From JASLBX01 sp036374175 (GTDB lineage Bacteria; Actinomycetota; Actinomycetes; Jiangellales; Jiangellaceae): 5,132 bases of DNA. Below are positions 1 through 5,132 of this stretch, one piece after another. The notes beneath the pieces were generated by a model. The model did no database searches. It worked only from the letters and a program-made list of their open reading frames with translations, and was not told the DNA's origin. Position 1 is the stretch's first letter, and the number at the start of each line of letters is the position of its first letter. Made by a program: the position numbers and the translations under genes. The DNA is taken from NCBI GenBank assembly GCA_036374175.1, contig DASUUH010000113.1, positions 1 through 5,132 of the forward strand, read 5' to 3'.

Positions 1-202
1 GGAACGCGACGTCGAAGAACTCGGCGACGGCTGTCCAGAACGCCTCCACCTCACCGACCGACCATCGCCACAGCGATTCGTAATCTGGCAGGTCGAGTCC
101 GCGTTCGTCGGCGAGCCAGCGGCGGAACGCGGCAAGCCGGCTGCGGGCGATCTGGTCGGGATCGGGCTCCCAGAGCACCTCGGGCACATCGTCGTGCGGC
201 AT
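1..202 (-). CDS. aacS: Acetoacetate--CoA ligase, N-terminal part (runs off the left edge)
   Basis: Reading the minus strand from the ATG at 202 gives 67 residues with no stop, beginning MPHDDVPEVLWEPDPDQIAR. The segment carries the N-terminal signature of acetoacetyl-CoA synthetases: VLWEP followed by a short Arg-rich helix (residues 9-29), then YESLWRWSV (42-50) and EAFWTAVAEFFDV (53-65). This matches the acetyl-CoA-synthetase-type N-terminal domain that precedes the AMP-binding core. Enzymes of this family activate acetoacetate with ATP and CoA in the cytoplasm to give acetoacetyl-CoA, feeding ketone-body or polyhydroxybutyrate-linked metabolism. The adenylation core lies outside the window, so substrate choice rests on the N-terminal match alone. 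No good Shine-Dalgarno lies at normal distance: GGTGG ends one base before the ATG. A leaderless start is therefore favoured. The gene is divergent from the rest and probably unrelated in function to the glycosyltransferase group. Confidence 0.82.
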   Translation of the reverse strand, partial: MPHDDVPEVLWEPDPDQIARSRLAAFRRWLADERGLDLPDYESLWRWSVGEVEAFWTAVAEFFDVAF

Positions 203-215
203 GCCACCAACGTTA
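203..215 (-). promoter_or_regulatory. Candidate leaderless promoter (-10 box) of the acetoacetate--CoA ligase gene
   Basis: On the minus strand TAACGT (215 to 210) fits the actinobacterial -10 pattern TANNNT. Seven bases (209-203) separate it from the A of the ATG at 202, which would put the transcription start at or next to the start codon. That is the usual geometry of leaderless transcripts in actinobacteria. No convincing -35 hexamer is seen at 17-18 bases. The call rests on one hexamer plus spacing. Confidence 0.4.
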
Positions 216-244
216 GTGACGGACCGCCCGGCCCGGCTATGTAG

Positions 245-254
245 TGTCCGGACA
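245..254. promoter_or_regulatory. Perfect 10-bp palindrome TGTCCGGACA, possible operator
   Basis: The sequence is exactly self-complementary over ten bases and sits in the divergent intergenic region. It lies about 30 bases upstream of the candidate -10 box of the ligase gene and about 215 bases upstream of the KamA-like gene. A dimeric repressor or activator could bind here. A single 10-bp palindrome can also occur by chance in GC-rich DNA, and no second copy was noticed nearby. Confidence 0.25.
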
Positions 255-453
255 TGCCAGCAGTCGGCCGCTGCGCGCGATGCGGCAACCGATCGGACTG
301 CCCGAGCGTCAAATAGCAAAACCGAACCGTTCGGGATCTTTCGGGGGGTGGATGCGAAACGCGGATAGGCAACGTATGGTCAAGACTCCGCCGGGGGACG
401 GTGGACTGATCGAGAAGGATGGACTGGAGCGTGGGGCCGGTTCCTGGGTGATT

Positions 454-462
454 GAGAGGAGA
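454..462 (+). promoter_or_regulatory. Ribosome-binding site GAGAGGAGA of the KamA-like gene
   Basis: A purine-rich run containing AGGAG (457-461) lies six to seven bases before the GTG at 468. This is a near-ideal Shine-Dalgarno position and decides the GTG start over any later in-frame Met. Confidence 0.8.
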
Positions 463-467
463 CGCGC

Positions 468-1781
468 GTGAGCGTGACGCAGGAGACAGCAACGTCGGTG
501 TCGACTGGTCGTCGATTCAGGGCCTACACGTCGAAACATCTCGAAGAACTCACAGCCCGCGCTGGCTTGAGCGCAGACGAGCGGCTCGCGGTCCGAGCAG
601 TGGCCACCGTCCTGCCGTTTCGGGTTAATGCCTACGTCGTCGACGAGCTGATCGACTGGGACGCAGCGCCCGACGATCCGATGTACCGACTGACGTTCCC
701 CCAGGCTGACATGCTGCCGGCGGATGACGTCGCCATGATTGCCGGCTTGATCCGCAAAGATGTGTCCAAGCTCGAACTCAACGTCGCAGCGAACAAAGTG
801 CGAGCCAACCTCAACCCGCACCCGGCCGGCCAGCTGGAACTGAATTTGCCCAAGGTCGGCGACGAGCCGCTGAACGGCGTCCAGCACAAGTACGCCGAGA
901 CCGTGTTGTACTTTCCCAAGCAGGGCCAGACCTGCCACGCGTACTGCACGTACTGCTTCCGGTGGGCCCAGTTCATCGGCGAGCCTGACCTGAAGATGGC
1001 CAACGACGACATCGGCAACCTGATCAACTACCTCCACAAGCACCCGGAGGTGACGAGCGTCCTCTTCACCGGCGGCGATCCGATGATCATGGGTGAGGGT
1101 GTGCTCAACCGCTACATCGAGCCCCTGCTCGAGATCGATCAGCTCGAATCCATCCGGATCGGAACGAAGGCCCTGGCCTACTGGCCGCAGCGCTGGGTCA
1201 CGGACCCTGACGCCGATGACACCCTCCGCCTGTTCGAGCGGGTCGTGGCCGCCGGGAAGAACCTGGCTTTCATGGCGCACATCACACACCCGCACGAGAT
1301 GATGCCGGACATCGCCCAGGAGGCAGTGCGCAGAATCCGCGGCACTGGTGCGGTCATCCGGACGCAGGCGCCACTCATCCGCACCATCAACGACGACTCC
1401 GACACGTGGGCCACCATGTGGCGAACCCAGGTCCGGCAAGGCATGGTGCCGTACTACATGTTCGTCGAGCGCGACACCGGTCCACAGGACTACTTCTCGG
1501 TGCCGTTGGCCAAGGCGTACTCGGTCTACCAGGGCGCGTACCAGCAGGTATCCGGCCTGGCCCGCACGGTCCGTGGCCCTTCGATGTCGGCCACGCCGGG
1601 CAAGGTATGTGTGGACGGTGTCACCGAGATCGGCGGCGAGAAGGTGTTCGTCCTGCACATGATTCAGGCGCGCCGGCCCGAACTCGTGGGCACACCATTC
1701 TTCGCCAAGTACGACGAGAACGCTGCCTGGCTTTTCGACCTCAAACCAGCCCTCGGGGCCACCAAGTTCCCATACGAGTAA
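468..1781 (+). CDS. KamA-like radical SAM/PLP aminomutase-family protein, substrate probably not lysine
   Basis: The 437-residue protein starts at GTG 468 behind a strong ribosome-binding site and is close to the length of clostridial lysine 2,3-aminomutase (about 416). The radical SAM cluster motif CHAYCTYC (C156, C160, C163; CxxxCxxC) would hold the [4Fe-4S] cluster that cleaves S-adenosylmethionine. FTGGDP (G202-G203-D204-P205) matches the SAM-contacting GGDP motif of the family. Lys379 in TPGKV aligns with the PLP-binding lysine (K337 in the Clostridium subterminale enzyme). Family members shift an amino group from C2 to C3 of an amino acid. Counting back from Lys379 with the family spacing of 7 and 44 residues, the two aspartates that recognise the lysine side chain (D330 and D293) fall on Ser372 and Arg335. 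The only cysteines are the three cluster residues and C381, so the structural zinc cysteines of the clostridial enzyme are absent. Automatic annotation as lysine 2,3-aminomutase is therefore doubtful. A glycosyltransferase gene follows in the same direction. Family confidence is high; substrate is unknown. Confidence 0.88.
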   Translation: MSVTQETATSVSTGRRFRAYTSKHLEELTARAGLSADERLAVRAVATVLPFRVNAYVVDELIDWDAAPDDPMYRLTFPQADMLPADDVAMIAGLIRKDVSKLELNVAANKVRANLNPHPAGQLELNLPKVGDEPLNGVQHKYAETVLYFPKQGQTCHAYCTYCFRWAQFIGEPDLKMANDDIGNLINYLHKHPEVTSVLFTGGDPMIMGEGVLNRYIEPLLEIDQLESIRIGTKALAYWPQRWVTDPDADDTLRLFERVVAAGKNLAFMAHITHPHEMMPDIAQEAVRRIRGTGAVIRTQAPLIRTINDDSDTWATMWRTQVRQGMVPYYMFVERDTGPQDYFSVPLAKAYSVYQGAYQQVSGLARTVRGPSMSATPGKVCVDGVTEIGGEKVFVLHMIQARRPELVGTPFFAKYDENAAWLFDLKPALGATKFPYE

Positions 1782-1854
1782 CACATATCGATCTATCAAT
1801 CGTCATCACCGTCGGGTCGAGTAGGTCCGACCAGGCGTCTCATGGGACGATCCA
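1782..1854 (+). other. Short spacer between KamA-like and glycosyltransferase genes, with a small hairpin
   Basis: The spacer begins AT-richer (1783-1803) and contains GGTCG (1815-1819) paired with CGACC (1828-1832) around an eight-base loop. The stem is only five base pairs and has no U tract, so it is not a convincing intrinsic terminator. No clear promoter is seen, so read-through from the KamA-like gene is the simplest view. Confidence 0.35.
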
Positions 1855-4056
1855 TTGGTTATGTCGCGGACCGCTACCGATGATGACGACGTGATCGACG
1901 TCGATGTGCTCGACGTGTCGGACCTTCGCTTCGAGGGCGGCACGTCAGGAAGTGTTGCCGAGGAGATCCGGGCACAAGCGGCCGGCGGATACACGACTGC
2001 CGTCCTCCACTTGGACGGACCGCTCCAGGCCAAGGTGACTCCGTTCAACCCGGCCGTCGTGCGGTGTCTGGAGGATGGTTCGGCCAGCCTGGCGATGCCG
2101 CACGACAGCGTGCGAGCGCGGGTTGCGGTCGTCAGGCACCCGGCCGTCCTCGAACACGCCGACGTAGATCTGCCGGGTTTCCAGGTAGACCAGGTCGTCG
2201 TCGTCGCAAATGCCGCTCCCCGCGACATCGACGGGTACGTGCACTATCGGGTCGCAGACGTGAACGCGGCCGCTCGCAGGCTCTTCGGCAGCGCGCCGTC
2301 GTGGGCACCGATCGGACCGCTCGTGCGCGAGGCGCTGGCCGAAGAGCTCTCCGAAGAGCGGGTACTGGCGGAGGACTGGGTCAACATCATCGATGTCGAC
2401 GCCTGGTCGGCGCGCCGGACAGGGTATGCCAGCGATCGACCTGTGATCGGACGGCACAGCCGAGATAGCCCGCAGAAGTGGCCGGAGGACACCGCGGTGC
2501 TGCGGCAGGTCTACCCGACCGACGGCTCGATGGACGTCCGGGTGCTCGGCGGGGCCATGTCAGTGAAGTCACTGATCGGCGACCTGCCGTCCGCGTGGCA
2601 CGTACAGCCGTTCGGCGCCGCTGATCCTCGTGACTTTCTCGCCGGCCTGGACTTCTTCGTCTACTACCACAACCGCAAGTGGGTCGAGGCCTTCGGCCGG
2701 ACCATCCTCGAGGCGATGGCGTCCGGTGCCGTCGTTATCCTGCCGCCACACTTCGCCCCGGTGTTCGGCGAAGGCGCGACCTATGCGGAGCCGCGTGAGG
2801 TGCGCGGGGTCATCGAGGCCTTCTACGGAGACCGCGAACGGTACGAGAGGCAGGCGGCAGCCGGCCAGCGGATCGCACGCGAGCGGTTCGGTGCCGATGC
2901 GCACGTCCGGCGGCTGGAAGGGTTGATCGGTGCGGCGCGGCCGGAGCCCGAACAGCGCCCAGCGCCGCCCGCCACGTCACGCCACTCGTCGGAGCGCCAG
3001 CGCGTGCTCATGATCAGCAGCAATGGGACGGGGATGGGTCACCTCACCCGTCTTCTCGCATACGCGCGGAGGGCTCCACAGACGCTGAGTCCCTACTTTC
3101 TGTCGCTGTCCCAGGCGGTGCCGCTGGTCGCACGGTTCGGCTACCGGTACGAGTACATGCCGTCCATGACGCCCACGGGCTTGGACCCGGACCGATGGCA
3201 GGCCTACTTCCGGGCCCGGGTCTCGGAGGCGATCAGCCGGCTCCGGCCCGCTGCCGTCGTGTTCGACGGAACCTGGCCGTACAAGGGCATCAGGTGGGCT
3301 CGTGGAGATCACCCGAACGTGCCGTGGGTCTGGTCGCGACGGGGCATGTGGTACAAGGGCATGAACCGCGACCAGCTGGCGAAGTCCGCGTGGTTCGACC
3401 TGGTGATCGAGCCTGGGGATCTGGCTTCTCCCGCCGATCGCGGCGTGACGGCCGACGCGCCCGCGACGCGGGTCGGGCCGGTCACGCTTCTCGATCTGGA
3501 TGACCTGGATGAACGCTCGGTCGCCCGGCAGGCGTTAGGGCTTGATCCCGTAGCGCCGACGGCCCTCGTCACCCTTGGGGCGGGCAACATCAACGACCCG
3601 AGCAGCGCAATCCGCATCGCCATTGACGTGTTTCGCGCGCTGGGCGTGGAGATCTGCGTCACCAAACCCGAGATCGCCGAGCGGTTCGGTGTCCACGACG
3701 AACACGTCCACGTCCTGAGCAGGTATCCGCTGTCGCGGCACTACCGCGCATTCGACGTGGCCGTGAGCGCTGCCGGCTACAACTCGTTTCACGAGCTTCT
3801 CCGGTTCGGGGTACCGACGCTGTTCTTGCCGAATCTCGACACAGCCCTGGATGATCAGCGAACTCGCGCCCGATACGCATCGGATCGCGGCTGGGCGCAC
3901 TGCCTGGACAAGCCGGAGCCGCACACCGTGCGTAAGCTGCTCGAGGACTTGATCGACAACGGCGCCGCCATGGCGGCAGCAGCGCAGGCCGCCGACCCCG
4001 GAAACGGCGCTGCGGCCGCGATCGAGGCGGTCGCGGAACTGCTAGAGGAGAGATGA
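1855..4056 (+). CDS. Two fused GT-B glycosyltransferases (GT4-like N-terminal half, MurG/GT28-like C-terminal half)
   Basis: A 733-residue protein if it starts at TTG 1855, or 731 from ATG 1861. A stop at 1822-1824 rules out a longer start, and no strong ribosome-binding site separates the two options (GGGACG at 1844-1849 favours TTG slightly). Residues about 20-355 look like a GT4 retaining glycosyltransferase. They show a GGTSGS loop after the first strand, a second Rossmann half opening with GRHSRD (199-204), and the EX7E motif E278...E286 in EAFGRTILEAMASG. A Pro-rich linker (about 361-381) follows. Residues 383-733 form a second GT-B unit with a glycine-rich NGTGMGH loop (390-396), FDGTWP (470-475), LGAGNIND (574-581), and a nucleotide-sugar-binding region SAAGYNSFHE (638-647) ending in DDQ (666-668), as in MurG/UGT-type enzymes. 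No signal peptide or membrane span is visible, so it should act in the cytoplasm, perhaps adding two sugars in succession to one acceptor. Donors and acceptor are unknown. The next gene overlaps its stop codon. Confidence 0.85.
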   Translation: MVMSRTATDDDDVIDVDVLDVSDLRFEGGTSGSVAEEIRAQAAGGYTTAVLHLDGPLQAKVTPFNPAVVRCLEDGSASLAMPHDSVRARVAVVRHPAVLEHADVDLPGFQVDQVVVVANAAPRDIDGYVHYRVADVNAAARRLFGSAPSWAPIGPLVREALAEELSEERVLAEDWVNIIDVDAWSARRTGYASDRPVIGRHSRDSPQKWPEDTAVLRQVYPTDGSMDVRVLGGAMSVKSLIGDLPSAWHVQPFGAADPRDFLAGLDFFVYYHNRKWVEAFGRTILEAMASGAVVILPPHFAPVFGEGATYAEPREVRGVIEAFYGDRERYERQAAAGQRIARERFGADAHVRRLEGLIGAARPEPEQRPAPPATSRHSSERQRVLMISSNGTGMGHLTRLLAYARRAPQTLSPYFLSLSQAVPLVARFGYRYEYMPSMTPTGLDPDRWQAYFRARVSEAISRLRPAAVVFDGTWPYKGIRWARGDHPNVPWVWSRRGMWYKGMNRDQLAKSAWFDLVIEPGDLASPADRGVTADAPATRVGPVTLLDLDDLDERSVARQALGLDPVAPTALVTLGAGNINDPSSAIRIAIDVFRALGVEICVTKPEIAERFGVHDEHVHVLSRYPLSRHYRAFDVAVSAAGYNSFHELLRFGVPTLFLPNLDTALDDQRTRARYASDRGWAHCLDKPEPHTVRKLLEDLIDNGAAMAAAAQAADPGNGAAAAIEAVAELLEER

Positions 4057-4619
4057 CGGCGATGGCCTGGAAGCGCCGGTTCACCGGGTGGCTGCTGCGG
4101 TTGCCAGGGGCAGGCATCGCGCGCCGCCGCGTCGTCGGCTGGCTGAGGCGCAGCACGACGGTTCGGTCGCTGGTCAAGCGGGTCTTCGCGATCGACACCG
4201 CGGGCACTCTGCCGCTCGATGTCACCGCGGGCAGGGTGCTGGGCGGAGTCGGGACGGAGCAGTTACCGGTCACGCTCGTGGTGATCGTCGGAGCCGAAGC
4301 GAAGACAGTCACGGCTACTGTCGACGAGGTCGCGCGGATTCAGCTGATGACGGCGGGGTTCCGGCCGGTGATCGTGGCGGACGTGCCGGCGTTTGCGAGC
4401 GCTCGCCCCTACGGCTATCCCTTCGAGCTGCTGCTACCAGAATCAGAGTGGGATGTGTCGGAACACGCGACGACGTGGGATGACTACGTGCGGCGGCGGG
4501 TCGGCCTGCTCTTCGCTACGTACCGCGCGACGGCCTCGATCACCCTTGGGCGTGACGGGCTTGATCACACTTCGCGGCTGGTGCTCAGTTCGTTGCGTCC
4601 CGTGGCACCGGCCGCCTGA
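4053..4619 (+). CDS. Hypothetical protein of 188 residues, translationally coupled to the glycosyltransferase
   Basis: I do not recognise this family. The ATG at 4053 overlaps the glycosyltransferase stop as ATGA, a classic coupling arrangement. AGGAG at 4046-4050 lies only two bases before it, so the in-frame ATG at 4062 (eleven bases away) is a real alternative start. The first 45 residues are strongly basic, with about a dozen Arg/Lys including R24-R26, and could form an amphipathic helix that contacts membrane or nucleic acid. From residue 71 the pattern looks like an alpha/beta fold: strand LPVTLVVIVGA (71-81), helix around VDEVARIQLMTAG (90-102), strand FRPVIVAD (103-110). An aromatic/Pro-rich part, ARPYGYPFELLLPESEW (117-133), follows. 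No catalytic motif, signal peptide or clear membrane span is seen. Its position points to a role with the glycosyltransferase, either as an accessory protein or in the same glycan pathway, but this is inferred from context only. Confidence 0.75.
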   Translation: MTAMAWKRRFTGWLLRLPGAGIARRRVVGWLRRSTTVRSLVKRVFAIDTAGTLPLDVTAGRVLGGVGTEQLPVTLVVIVGAEAKTVTATVDEVARIQLMTAGFRPVIVADVPAFASARPYGYPFELLLPESEWDVSEHATTWDDYVRRRVGLLFATYRATASITLGRDGLDHTSRLVLSSLRPVAPAA

Positions 4620-4658
4620 CCGCACAGTATTCCACTACGACGCATTCCTCTTGTGAGT

Positions 4659-4664
4659 TACGAT
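4659..4664 (+). promoter_or_regulatory. Candidate -10 box TACGAT for the transporter leader
   Basis: TACGAT fits TANNNT and lies in the AT-richer part of the 160-base gap. Transcription would start near 4671, a few bases before the small ATG frame at 4677 and about 109 bases before the transporter start. No good -35 box is visible at the usual distance. A separate promoter would uncouple the transporter from the glycosyltransferase genes. Confidence 0.35.
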
Positions 4665-4676
4665 TACGTGCGTGAC

Positions 4677-4694
4677 ATGGCGATATTGATCTAG
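4677..4694 (+). CDS. Candidate five-codon leader peptide Met-Ala-Ile-Leu-Ile
   Basis: ATG GCG ATA TTG ATC TAG forms a complete tiny frame between the candidate -10 box and the stem-loop that pairs the transporter's ribosome-binding site. An in-frame GTG at 4668 would extend it to eight codons. The ATA and TTG codons are rare in such GC-rich genomes and could slow a ribosome. Short hydrophobic leader peptides are known upstream of several antibiotic-resistance genes, where drug-stalled ribosomes change mRNA folding. There is no Shine-Dalgarno, so translation would need a leaderless or near-leaderless message. A frame this small can occur by chance. An overlapping GTG frame (4672-4689, MTWRY) is an alternative. 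Confidence 0.35.
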   Translation: MAILI

Positions 4695-4699
4695 CCACC

Positions 4700-4779
4700 G
4701 AGACCGACCTACCGCGAGAGCGCGCGGACCGCCGGGCTGGCCTGCCCGGCCCCCGTCCCGTTCTCGCCTGGAAGGTCTC
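4700..4779 (+). promoter_or_regulatory. Leader stem-loop sequestering the transporter's ribosome-binding site
   Basis: Nested complementary segments fold towards a central hairpin. GCCGGGC (4731-4737) pairs with GCCCGGC (4744-4750) around a six-base loop. GGAC (4726-4729) pairs with GTCC (4755-4758). GCGAGAG (4714-4720) pairs with TTCTCGC (4761-4767), including one G-U. GACCT (4706-4710) and CC (4712-4713) pair with AGGTC (4773-4777) and GG (4770-4771). The last helix covers the Shine-Dalgarno GGAAGG (4770-4775). A competing six-base helix, GAGACC (4700-4705) with GGTCTC (4774-4779), ends exactly at the base before the transporter ATG. Either fold would limit ribosome access. The pairings are directly visible; the regulatory role is inferred. 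Confidence 0.55.
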
Positions 4780-5132
4780 ATGCTCGACACCGTCCGCCGT
4801 ACTACGGCCCCAGCCCGCCTCGCGGCCACTCTCTACGTCTACTCGTTCTTCGACGAGTTCATCCTGCTCTACCCGTTCTACGCGGTCCTGTTCGCCGACA
4901 CCGGCCTGAGCACCGCCGAGATCTCCTCGCTTTTCGTGATCTGGTCGATCACTAGTGTGGCGTTGGAAATTCCGTCCGGCGTGCTTGCTGACCTGGTCTC
5001 GCGCCGAATGCTTCTCGTGGTCGGCCCGCTGCTTTCGGCCGCGGGGTTCGCGCTCTGGGTGTTCGCACCCTCCTACCCGGCGTTCGCGGCGGGTTTCGTG
5101 CTGTGGGGGATCAAGGGAGCCCTCGAGTCGGG
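4780..5132 (+). CDS. Major facilitator superfamily transporter, N-terminal part (runs off the right edge)
   Basis: From ATG 4780, 117 codons are open to the window edge. The Shine-Dalgarno GGAAGG (4770-4775) lies four bases upstream, and no other ATG or GTG start is found in frame just before it. The protein starts MLDTVRRTTAPARLAATLYV and shows membrane segments at about residues 14-37, 47-68, 77-97 and 99-115. Between segments 2 and 3 lies the MFS motif A variant GVLADLVSRR (67-76), with the conserved G67, D71 and R75/R76. Such proteins move small molecules across the cytoplasmic membrane in exchange for protons, and many actinobacterial members are drug or metabolite exporters. The substrate cannot be told from this part. 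It is separated from the glycosyltransferase operon by 160 bases with its own structured leader, so it is probably expressed independently. Confidence 0.85.
   Translation, partial: MLDTVRRTTAPARLAATLYVYSFFDEFILLYPFYAVLFADTGLSTAEISSLFVIWSITSVALEIPSGVLADLVSRRMLLVVGPLLSAAGFALWVFAPSYPAFAAGFVLWGIKGALES

Larger units (their letters stand above)
203..467. other. Divergent intergenic region / upstream leader of the KamA-like gene
   Basis: These 265 bases separate the divergent ligase and KamA-like genes and are visibly less GC-rich around 310-380 than the genes. Contents seen: the ligase -10 box (210-215), the palindrome at 245-254, a small hairpin CCGAA-CCG-TTCGG (322-334), a TATGGT box fitting TANNNT (375-380), and a 6-bp hairpin TCCGCC/GGTGGA (387-392 with 400-405). 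A TGGACTG repeat occurs at 402-408 and 420-426. Which element, if any, is the promoter of the downstream gene cannot be decided. I recognise no known riboswitch. Confidence 0.5.

Noticed and set aside
322..405. Possible riboswitch (SAM or other cofactor) in the leader of the KamA-like gene
   Set aside because: Only short independent hairpins are seen. None of the conserved cores I know for SAM, cobalamin, TPP, c-di-GMP or guanidine riboswitches is present.
309..1799. A 496-codon open frame on the minus strand covering the whole KamA-like gene, longer than that gene itself
   Set aside because: Its translation has no recognisable domain and is rich in Arg, Val, His and Asp as expected for the antisense of a GC-rich gene. 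The opposite frame has clear radical SAM and PLP motifs and a strong ribosome-binding site.
1815..1832. Hairpin in the spacer as an intrinsic terminator after the KamA-like gene
   Set aside because: The stem has only five base pairs with an eight-base loop and no U tract.
1406..1894. A 162-codon plus-strand frame spanning the end of the KamA-like gene and the start of the glycosyltransferase
   Set aside because: It is out of frame within two well-supported genes and shows low-complexity Gly/Arg/Pro-rich translation without motifs.
3659..4312. A 217-codon minus-strand frame across the glycosyltransferase end and the hypothetical gene
   Set aside because: The translation is Arg/Ser/Pro-rich with no domain and lies antisense to coding sequence with an ATGA coupling junction.
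4731..4750. The strong hairpin GCCGGGC/GCCCGGC as a transcription terminator of the glycosyltransferase operon
   Set aside because: It is followed by a C-rich stretch rather than a U tract and is nested in a larger fold that includes the transporter's ribosome-binding site, so a translational role fits better. Termination is not fully excluded.
1..5132. CRISPR arrays, tRNA or rRNA genes, insertion sequences or long repeats
   Set aside because: No regularly spaced repeats, tRNA-like cloverleaf, transposase motif or long terminal inverted repeats were seen on either strand.

Overview
The window comes from a GC-rich bacterium, most likely an actinomycete. Supporting signs are the strong G/C preference in coding regions, the GTG and TTG start codons, a probable leaderless promoter, and protein families typical of Actinomycetota. 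The genus cannot be told from this stretch.

Left edge (1-202, minus strand): the first 67 codons of an acetoacetate--CoA ligase, reading out of the window. A divergent intergenic region (203-467) separates it from a plus-strand group of three genes: a KamA-like radical SAM/PLP enzyme (468-1781), a large protein made of two fused GT-B glycosyltransferases (1855-4056), and a 188-residue protein of unknown function (4053-4619). The last two overlap by ATGA and are almost certainly one transcription unit. The KamA-like gene sits 73-79 bases upstream with no clear terminator between, so it probably belongs to the same unit. The set suggests synthesis or decoration of a cell-surface glycan or glycosylated metabolite, perhaps using an unusual amino acid made by the KamA-like enzyme. 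That link is inference.

Right edge (4620-5132): a 160-base leader and then the first 117 codons of a major facilitator superfamily transporter. The leader is the most striking non-coding part. It has a -10-like box, a tiny reading frame (Met-Ala-Ile-Leu-Ile-stop), and a long stem-loop that pairs the transporter's ribosome-binding site. The layout resembles translational attenuators ahead of drug-resistance genes.

The two points most worth following up are the KamA-like enzyme, whose two expected lysine-recognition aspartates are replaced by Arg and Ser, and the transporter leader.
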